64,000 bases of DNA from Brachypodium distachyon (lineage: Eukaryota; Streptophyta; Magnoliopsida; Poales; Poaceae): assembly GCF_000005505.3 (NCBI RefSeq), contig NC_016134.3, positions 34,472,150 to 34,536,149 on the forward strand. The letters are read 5' to 3'. The notes under the pieces are model-generated. The model worked only from the letters and a program-made list of their open reading frames with translations. It was not told the DNA's origin and ran no database searches. The translations under genes and the position numbers were made by a program. Positions 55,129 through 64,000 of the stretch are shown piece by piece (position 1 is the stretch's first letter; every line of letters starts with the position of its first letter).

Positions 55129-57533
55129 AAAAGGTTTCTTCCAAAAGTCTCTATACTCTAGTTTCTCAAAATAGAACAATCCACTTCCTTCTGAAAATTA
55201 TATAACATCACCCGATCAAAGAAGTTTTGAGACGGAATCACTTAATTTTTTTAGTTCTCTCCACTATCTCACTTCATCCTTTAAACAAAGAGTTAGAAGG
55301 GGCAACAAATTTATGTTTTGGTAGCTGGATGTTCGTTTATGAGTATAGACATTTGATTATTTTGTTGAGTATGTCTATTCTGATTTTGCTGGTTTCTGAA
55401 GGAGCTTATCAATATTAGATTAAATTGAGCCTAGTTAATAAACTCGCAGTGCACGTGTAAATTTTTCCAATTATTTGCTCGAGTTGTTCGGCGGATCTAG
55501 CTCGTGGGCATTTCAGACGACTTGACGTCGTTGGCCTCTCGGCTATCTGTGTGCTCGTAGTCCTGTCTCTGCGTGGCGGCTGGAGTCCGTCTTATATGGC
55601 CGGCAAGTATTAAATGTGGCAACTCGCCCGCGAATACATGACCCAAATGGGTAGGATATGGGTCGACATTTACGCCATGGGTATACCCGATGGGTCGCCC
55701 AATTAATATTTTAATGAAATAAATATTTTTATTATTATGTAATATGTGGACTCTTTGTTTTTTTAGTGAAATGTGGACTCTTTGATGCAATAAGGATTAA
55801 CTCATGAACCTTGCTGTAAAAAAATAAATAAAGACTAAGTGCAAAATTGACCTAGTAGCCCATGACTCTATGACCCACTTGGCCTGTTTGGCCATCTCTC
55901 TCGCTCAGTCAGGCTCACAGAAGAAAGGCATCGAGACGCCTTTTCACATCTCCCATTCCTACACTCGGCCATCATCTCTCGTTCTCTCTACTATGCTCTA
56001 GCTAGGCGCCACCATCATTCTCTCTCGCAGTCTATCTCATCAGTTTCTTCTAACAATTTGCCATCTCGTCGTGTAATTTAGCCCTAGGAGGAGACGGCCA
56101 TGGCTGGGAAACGGAAATGGGGACCAGCCGTGGCCACGCCTGAGAGACAGAGGGGACGGCCATGGCTTCGATCCTTGCCCGATGGGTGCCCGATCGGGTA
56201 TCATCTTCCGACTCCCGTAGTGTTTCGGCGGAGCGATATTTTTATCGTCAGATTCGGAGTTGTTGCCCGACTCTCGTAACGATTCCGCTGGCGATGAATT
56301 CCCTCGCGAAGATCCAATCCAATTCGGTGCAGGTAACGGGCCAGCTTACTTAGTAGGCCTAATATACATGCAATCTTGAGGGGTCCACAAATTTTTTGAA
56401 AAGTTTGACAGATGACGGTGAAGAAAACGGTCCGTATTTTAGATAGGTATAGATAAGTCGATTCTTAAGTTACTGGATACATGTTTTGTGTTTTAAGATT
56501 TAAAACGAATGATAAAAAAAGAAATATGGAAAATCATCCCAGTTGATACAAATCCAATGGTTTTAATATGTCAACTGAGATTTAAACCTCTTGCTAAAAA
56601 TTAAACGCATGAGATATAGACACACCCTTAGTGAAGTGAAAAGTAGATTAATGATAGCTGTAAGAGTGCTTAAAGGGTAGTATCTTTGTTTCAAAGAAAT
56701 TACATAGGGATTGTACAGTATTATATTCCTAAAGATTTTTTTTCTATACAGTTTTTTTGATTCAAAACCATATCATTTTTTTTCTATGGACTACTTTGCA
56801 TGCAATTTCAAAGAAAAATTTCCATAAGATCGAATTTTTGGAAGAAAAAAAAAATCCTTTGTTTCTGTTAGAACTATTGCTAACACCCAATCCTTCAGGT
56901 AAGTTCATATGTTGTTTTCCTGTGGTGCAACCAAATATATCTATGTTTTAGATTTTTATAGGATTCAACATAGCATTACACTCAGTTCCTACATTCTGTT
57001 TTTTTCTTTTGAAATACTGCAAATCAAATGGGCTCTGATTGGGTCTGATCGTGAGATGAAAAATAGTATGTGTACATGGGGTGGGTTTAGAGAATAAAAG
57101 TTTACTATTTTCTTACTCTAGAAGAATTTAATTCGTCACTGATTTTGACCTGTCAATTGTTGATTTGGAAACCTAAAATTAGAACAGATGTGGATATTTC
57201 TTTTACAGGACAGATGATGGTATAACATTTTGTACGGATTATTCTAATACGCAAAAATGTACAGGCAAATAGAGATTACTTGTGTAGTTAACGCTAAAAA
57301 ACAGTACTTTCCAAAAAAAAGATCTAGATATAAACAGAGGCAGTTTTGGTATTCACTAAATATTTTGTACAAGATAAGTTCAGCGACAAATTGGTAAAGA
57401 TACATAAAGAAGTGATACTTGTCCTATTTCAAGGGATGAAAAGACGTCAAGCATGACTGAAGTTGATGCTTCACATCATGTTCCCTTTGCAATTTGTAAA
57501 TAAGTCAATTCAGAATAGAATGTGCACACTGGC
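55129..57533. other. Intergenic region, AT-rich, no gene seen
   Basis: Between the PIF element and the kinase gene's 3' end. A stretch at about 55600-55710 has reiterated gacccaaatgggt/gatgggtcg motifs, and 55900-56340 is GC-richer with short ORFs lacking family motifs. The kinase 3'UTR (minus strand) probably occupies about 57240-57533. Confidence 0.4.
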
Positions 57534-60500
57534 TCAAGGTGAGTATCTTTCCACAAGCTTGTCAACATGGAGAAGTATGTCATTGATGCGAGGGCGCATT
57601 GCAGGTTGTGGGTGAAGCATCCATGTAAGGAACTTGTGAAGCGAATCAGGGTAAGGGCTTGGTACCAACGGCCACTTCAATTGCACGTTCATAATGGCCA
57701 ATTGCAAGCTTCCTCCAGATTCACCAAGAGCATATTCAAAGGGAGAAACACCATACCTAGGAAAATGAACATCAGATATTTATTAAGTACTTATAAGCTA
57801 CCATCCCAATTGATGTTCATCTCATTAATGAATTTTCCAACACTAAGATAGTTTGATTATATCACAAGGAACTTTGGCAATATGTTTGCTCAACTTTAAC
57901 TTATACAAAGTTGAGTTTGATCTTTAAGCTGCAAAACATTAAAAAAAAACATGTATGCACCTGGTACGATTGCTAATCCTTTCATGATTATTATATTAAT
58001 CTTGAGTTTAAAAGTTGATCAATAACCATTCGTGGCACTATATTGTATGGGTTGCCGCTTGTCAGGGCTGAAAAACGTATGACATATGCGTACTAAGCTG
58101 AAAGAATTCATAGTAAACGTGTCAATGAATCATTATGCACCACACGTCCACACCCAAGAAGTTGGGAGCAATGGCATGCCACAAAAAAAATCGAGAATCA
58201 TACTAACACATAAATCAACAAAAATGAACTGAATCAAGACTACTAAAGTTACTCGGGCAAAAGGCCACAAGGGAACTTACATGATGGCATAAAGAGTGCA
58301 TCCTAGAGACCAGATATCTGTCCTCTCATCGATATCGGCATGACTTGGGCAGTCCCACAATTCAGGTGCACGAAAAGGCGCAGAGCAATGTTCAGCAGCC
58401 CATTCCTACACAGAACCAAGATATCACTAGTAATGTTTTGACTGCCACTGATTTCAAAGAACTAGCATTGAACTCTTTTTCAATTACACTTCTTCCAAGT
58501 AATAGTTTCATGCTCAAAACTAAGGATAACACATGTAGATGGTCAGTCAGGCTTGTAAGTTGTAACTTCACTAGTTTGAGGAAAGAATAGATAGTCAGAA
58601 ACTCAGTTTCTAAATGTGATTATTCAGATTGCTGTAGATTACTACAAAACCTTGTTTAACTCTGAACCTTCCCTGGATATTTCCCTTTCCCACAACTTTT
58701 GGTCTGAGGAGGAGAAATCTCTGTAGAGGAAAATCTCCTTCTTACACAAAAATTCACTGAAGAGGAGATTAAAATGGCTGTGTTCAGCTCTTATGCTGAA
58801 GGGGCCCCTGGTCCTGATGGCTTTCCCTTTCTGTTCTATCAGAAATTCTGGGATACCATCAAATTTGATTTAATGGCTCTGTTTCCTAAGTTTGAGACTG
58901 GTACTCTAGACCTTCATAGATTAAATTTCTCTATGATCACTTTAATTCCTAAAGAGAATGATGCTACCAGTATCAAGAAATACAGACCTATTGCCCTCAC
59001 CAACTGTAGTTTCAAAAAAAATTCCAAAGCTTGTACAAATAGGATTAGCCCTTGTGCTAACAGGATTATTAGCCCTAACCAAACTGTCTTCTTAAAAGGG
59101 AGATATCTCTTGGAGAGTGTGGTGGTTGCTCATGAGATTATTCATGAGGCCCACACCAGCTCTTCTCCTGGTCTTATCCTTAAACTTGACTATGAAAAGG
59201 TTTATGACAGAGTTGATATTTCCTTTCTCAGATCTGTCCTCAGACAGAGAGGCTTCCCCCCTCTGTGGCTCCAATGGATGGACTGTCTTCTCCTTAGAGG
59301 GTCTTTTGGAGTCAGAATCAATGACTGTGATAGTCCTTTTTTTGCAACTAGCAGGGAACTGAGACAGGGGGACCCTCTCTCCCCAATCCTTTTTAACCTG
59401 GTGGCAGATGTGTTTACTAAAATCCTAACCAAAGCTGCTACCAATAATCTGATTTCTGGAATGTTCCCTGCTGCCCAGACTGGGGGAGTTGTTAGTCTGC
59501 AATATGCAGATGACACTCTTCTCTTCTTAGATAATGACATACACAAAGCCAGAAACCTGAAGTGGTTTTTATCCCTATTTGAACAACTGTCAGGCATGAG
59601 AATAAACTTCCACAAAAGTGACTTGTACTGCATCAATTTGGATGATGATGCTGTTAGACCTTTTTCTCAAACTCTGGGATGCAAACTTGAAGGCTGGCCT
59701 ATGAAATACCTAGAAGTTCCACTCCATTTTTGCAAACTAAAGAAAGAAGATCTACAACCAGTTATTGACAAGATTCTCAAGAGAGTTGCTGGTTGGAGGG
59801 GTAGACTGCTCTCCTATGGAGGTAGAATTACCCTGATCAGATCCTGTTTGGCAAGCATTCCCATTTACCTCCTCTCTGTCATTAAGTTCCCTAAATGGGC
59901 TATAAAAGAGATTAACTCCCAAATGGCCCATTGCCTCTGGGACAACTATGATGGACATGTTAAATACCACCTTGTTAATTGGGAATTAGTCTCCATGAAG
60001 CAAGATTTTGGTGGTCTAGGTATTCCTAGCCTGAGGGACCTGAACATATGTCTGCTAGCTAATTGGATCAAGAGATTCAACCTAGACTCCCATAAGTTGT
60101 GGAAAAACATCATTGATTTAAAATATAATACTGCTTCCCCAAACATTTTTGCTTGCTCTGACTCCATAACTTCTCCTTTTTGGAAAGGGGTTTTATGGGC
60201 TTCCCAAGCAGCAAAGATGGGTTACATTTGGAAGGTTGGAAATGGTGCTAGTGTTAAGTTTTGGGAAGACCAATGGATTGGAGGCTCTAGCCTGGCGATT
60301 CAATTTTGGGAAATCTACTATGTTTGTAATGAACATAATAAAACAATTGCTGACATTTGGGATGGTGTGGAGTTAAAACTCTCCTTTAGAAGAGGTTTTA
60401 ACCCACATCTTATGCAACTCTGGATGATTTAATTGCTGTAGTTTCCTGCATCAATCTCACTGATGAGCCAGACCAGCTTATTTGGAAACTGGACAATAAA

Positions 60501-63500
60501 GGAGTCTACACATCCAAGTCTTTATATGCTGTGATTAATTTTAGGGGGATCTCCCCTGTCTCTATTCATTCTGTGTGGAAATTACATATACCCCCTAGGG
60601 TTAAAACTTTTCTCTGGCTACTTAATCACAATAAAATTCTCACTAGAGATAACCTGTCGAAACGTCAGGATATCCATGACCACACCTGCTTGTTCTGTCT
60701 GAATTGGAGAATGTTCAACATTTGTTCTTTGACTGTCTTGTTGCTCAGATACTTTGGTCTCATTTGAGCGATATGTTTAATGTTGCACTGGGCTCCAACT
60801 TAGAACACAATGCCTCTTTTTGGGGAAAAAACAAACGTTTTGAAGTGATTAATATGACTACTGCAGCTGTCTTATGGTCTTTGTGGAAGTGTAGAAATAA
60901 CCTATTTTTTCGCTCTTCCTCCTGGTCTTCAATGCAGGTACTTTGGCACATGGCCCTGCGACACCTTCGATCATGGACACCGCTTTGCTCAGGCGCAGGA
61001 CAAGGCGCTCTGGAGCATATCCTACAACAATTGGAGGGCAAATCGGTGGAGATCCCAAGACTACTCCCGGGATGAAGAAACGCAAGGCTCTCTCCATGCT
61101 GACTCTTGCAGCTTGCCAAGGGATTACCTCGATGTCCCTCCAGGAAGACGCGGGCTGAAACTCCTCACAATCTCCTATGATCTGAACCTCAGCCACCTTT
61201 TGCTTCGCTCAAATTGTAATGATTCCGCCTGGGTTAGAGGCTATCAAGGTGTTTTGTGTTGTTTTAAGTGGCATTAGGGCCTCTATGGCCGAGAACTAGA
61301 AACTGTTATCTGCCTTGAGCAGTTGCTACAAACTACTTTGTTTCGTTTGTTCATTGAATGAATGAAACAGGGGCGAATGCCCTTTTCCTCTAAAAAAGTT
61401 TCTAAATGTGTGCAAAGCCACTCATAATTAACTGCTTGTAACTTTTTTATTGATTAATCACAGTAGGAGCCTCTACTGCTGTTTTCTGGGTCAAAAGAAA
61501 AGCCATTCAATATTATGGAAAGTCAAAATAATACGAGAAAGAATAACATTCATAATAAATTGGCTATACATCTCAAATAGTGAAATCAAAATACTTTTAT
61601 AGGACAATGGCCAAACTTCAAACAGGATTATGTGCAAACTGAAAACAAATATGCTATTGAGAAGAACTGTCTGAGGGCATGGAGCTAAGACAAACCTGCA
61701 ACCGTAATGCTTCAGAACGAGAACGTATTTTATTTCTTGCAGGCCGTGAACTTCCAAAATCCATCAAAGTTGCAAGAGGCGCTTGTCCTTTTCGATGAGT
61801 TATAAGAACATTGCCAGGCTTGACATCATTATGGGCATATGGTGGATCAAAACTGTGCATGTGCTTCACTCCTTCACAGATCTGTTGATAGTAGTATATT
61901 AGTAGATAAAAGAGATGCAAGATGGAGAAGAAGTGACCGCAACAGTTACTGTGCAACTTCTTTTATAGAGGAAATTATATTTACAAAAGGATAGTCTAGA
62001 ACTATTTTCACCTCAAAACAGTATGCAATGTGCAGTTTCAATACTTTGATGCGTCGAGAGAACAATTGATGCCGAATATAGAACAAAGCGAGACAGAGAC
62101 ATGATTTTATATCTCATTAGTACCTATGAAGATATGTGACATGGAAAGTAAAAAGGAATCAGGGTGGGTGACGGGAGGTAGAGGGTAGGGGGGGCGGGGG
62201 GAGATGATGAATCTAACATCTTACAGATCCCCAAGATTTCCCCAAGCTAACAAGAGGACAGAAGCCATTTTTTAATAGTAGTACGAAAAAGAATGTGTGT
62301 CATCACCTGCGATTATATTCTATTACTAGCAGAGTGAGCAATACAATTATGCGAGACAAAGATTCAGTACTAACACGAGAATTTCGTTCTTCATAAAGAT
62401 CGTCGAAGAATAATACGGAGTATGGTTAAATGTTCCATACTGAACATCAAATTTACTCATTGGCAAAAGCATGATAGAAGCAAAGGACTCACCAATACTT
62501 CAAATAAAGATACGACATCATCATTCATCAAGAAACAGTATACTTATATAATCATCCTGTAAAAAAACTGACCTGCCGGAATATTTGCAAAATATGGAAT
62601 ACTGAATAGAATTCCTTCCTAGACCACATGGCTTTTGAATTGTCGAACAAAGTACCATCCAAATAGACCGGGAAGAGTAAGTAGGCTTCGTGGCTCCAAT
62701 CACCCTGTTCAGTCTATATATCTCAAAGGTGTGACGAGTAATTAACATAACGAAACTATAAGATGTTATGGAAAGGCTAGATTCAAATTGCTGGGTTCAT
62801 TTTGCTTGTTGTTTCTCTAGAGTGTACTGATCAGACAAATACATACCTCAGACATATATAGTGCACTTTTTACACTATTTACTAACCTAGACTAACTTGC
62901 CTATCTTTAACATGATTTTCTCGAGTCTTGCACAATGCACACAGTTTGATACTTCAATATTGTATTATGGGATCGTAGGTACAAAAGACAGATGCAAAAC
63001 ATGTTACCTTAACTGCTATTATGGCATGATCAAGAAGCGGTAGCAGATTGGGATGGTTGAACAACGACGAAACACGGATCTCCTCCTTCACCAGATCCAG
63101 TTGCTCCTTGCTCTGAATCAACACCTTCTTCATAGCATACGTCCCATCCTCTGAAGCAACATTAGCATGTCAGCATCATCAAACCTTAGAGAGCTCCTAA
63201 ATTTCCTAGTTGTTGGAACAAAAACTTCAGTTGTGTACAACAAGCGGTGTAATTCCGAATTTAAACCCAGCTCATGAAAACATCTGGTAGCAAGGGGGGC
63301 AGGGAGGATGGAACGAAATTTACACGATTTTGTACACAGAAACGCCAAGGTACACTCGTCGGCTCAAGAAATGGGAAGTAATTGGCGGATTCCCTTCAAA
63401 ACCGAATGGGAAAAACTTACGAGCCAATCCAACAGAACGCACACGAGAAACGGAGGCGAGTTGGGAGGGGATCGGACGGGACCTGAGACGTGGGAGGGGT

Positions 63501-63675
63501 GCCTGCCGCGCGCTGCGTCGGAGGAGGCTTCGTGCTCCTTGACGAGGTAGACGAAGGCGAAGCCGCCCTCGCCGATCTGGCGGAGGACGCGGAAGCGGCG
63601 CTCGTTGATCCACACGTCGCCGCCGCCGGTCGCCGCGTCGTAGAGGGCGTTCAGCCCCGACATGGAGCAGCCCAT
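57534..63675 (-). CDS. STK16: STK16/NAK-type serine/threonine protein kinase
   Basis: Six exons on the minus strand (63675-63483, 63150-63008, 62713-62573, 61881-61696, 58405-58281, 57756-57534), all GT-AG with matching phases, give 336 residues. The protein is essentially one kinase domain. Seen: glycine loop IGEGGFAFVY (34-43), catalytic Lys in YAMKKV (K72), HND catalytic loop YAHNDVKPGNV (D178), DFG (D200-G202), APE (234-236) and DIWSLGCTLYAIM. The catalytic HRD Arg is Asn here, as is usual in this family. The N-terminus MGCSMS carries Gly2 and Cys3, consistent with N-myristoylation and palmitoylation known for mammalian STK16 at Golgi membranes. Function in plants is not established. Intron 4 (58406-61695) carries a LINE in the opposite orientation, leaving splice sites intact. 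Confidence 0.94.
58619..61397 (+). mobile_element. 5'-truncated LINE (L1-type) in the kinase intron
   Basis: A perfect 13-bp target-site duplication, gtttctaaatgtg, lies at 58606-58618 and 61398-61410. The element starts inside the coding region just before the reverse transcriptase, so its endonuclease and ORF1 are absent, and it ends with a short A tail (aaaaaa). These are hallmarks of target-primed reverse transcription with 5' truncation. Confidence 0.95.
58774..61075 (+). pseudogene. LINE reverse transcriptase remnant
   Basis: An open stretch of 552 codons to 60432 holds the RT core: GAPGPDGFPFLFYQKFW, RPIALTNCSFK, LILKLDYEKVYDRV (catalytic Asp region), LRQGDPLSPILFNLV, LQYADDTLLF (YADD box), GMRINFHKSDL, and a C-terminal domain (PMKYLEVPLHF, GGRITLIRSCLASIPIYLLSV). 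Near 60415 the frame breaks: the DUF4283-distal/zf-RVT part (QLIWKLDNKGVYTSKSLY, WKLHIPPRVKTFLWLL, CLFC) is read in a different frame from about 60430. It shifts again near 60700 to ENVQHLFFDCLVAQILW. With at least two frameshifts and no endonuclease it cannot move on its own. Confidence 0.88.
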
Positions 63676-64000
63676 CCTCGGCGACCTCCTCCTCCTCGCC
63701 GTCGGCAAACCCGCGCGCGCGTTCTCGTCACCGGCGACTGCGACGGCGAGGGTGGGTGTCGGGTCAGCTGTGCTTGTTCTATTGGGTCGACGCTTTCGCG
63801 GGTCCACCAGCGGACGACGACTTGGGAGTTGGGACTCTTGAGTTTTGTTGCTTCCTTGGTCAGGAAACGTAAACAACACAGAAAGTCAAAACTGCGGGAA
63901 AAGAAAAGCAGTATGGTTTCCTTTTCTTTTGTTGACAGCCAAAAGGCCATATGAATTCACCGCGTGGAATACCGTGGCTAGCCATATTATTCAATAAAAG
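63676..64000 (-). other. 5'UTR and promoter region of the kinase gene
   Basis: Upstream of the ATG at 63675 on the minus strand. GC-rich to about 63780, then AT-richer. No clear TATA box was identified. Plus-strand ORFs here overlap the kinase exon 1 and have no domain. Confidence 0.4.

Noticed and set aside
1..64000. CRISPR arrays, operons, bacterial defence or biosynthetic gene cluster
   Set aside because: The window is plant nuclear DNA; no regularly spaced repeats or functionally linked gene set was seen.

Overview
This window is nuclear DNA of a grass, probably a Pooideae-type species (relatives of Brachypodium, wheat, oat, ryegrass). Evidence: intron-rich plant genes with a GC-rich 5' / AT-richer 3' gradient, many CTCCCTCC-ended Stowaway MITEs, PIF/Harbinger, MULE, hAT, CACTA-like, LINE and LTR-retrotransposon remnants. 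The species is inferred, not demonstrated.

Layout. (1) 0.8-7 kb, plus: ARM-repeat/TPR protein with a long 5'UTR intron. (2) 7.8-13.1 kb, plus: RF298/RF4-type RING E3 ligase whose single intron holds a hAT-like element and a Stowaway-like element. (3) 16-19.7 kb, plus: small Pumilio-family RNA-binding protein. (4) 22.5-28 kb, plus: LIN1/CD2BP2-like U5 snRNP protein with a C-terminal OCRE-like aromatic repeat. (5) 29.5-43.5 kb: transposon-rich block with two related MULEs (one nested-TIR, one carrying a GRF zinc-finger gene opposed to an internally deleted PB1-like transposase gene), a small 90-aa gene with its own TATA box, a gag-only LTR retrotransposon remnant and a CACTA-like end. (6) 44.0-46.3 kb, plus: LAG1/ASC1-type ceramide synthase. 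(7) 48-55.1 kb: a weakly supported minus-strand unit, a 1.4-kb TIR element, and a 3.46-kb PIF/Harbinger element with transposase and Myb-like ORFs. (8) 57.5-63.7 kb, minus: STK16-type protein kinase with a 5'-truncated LINE in opposite orientation in one intron.

The seven cellular genes are unrelated in function (RNA biology, ubiquitin, sphingolipid synthesis, kinase signalling); there is no sign of an operon or biosynthetic cluster. Exon structures were assembled by hand: each junction uses GT/AG, reading phase closes exactly, and the spliced proteins read through family motifs. The most interesting material is the transposon biology: the MULE with paired GRF and PB1-like genes, the almost-intact PIF/Harbinger element broken by one missing base, and several insertions dated by perfect target-site duplications.
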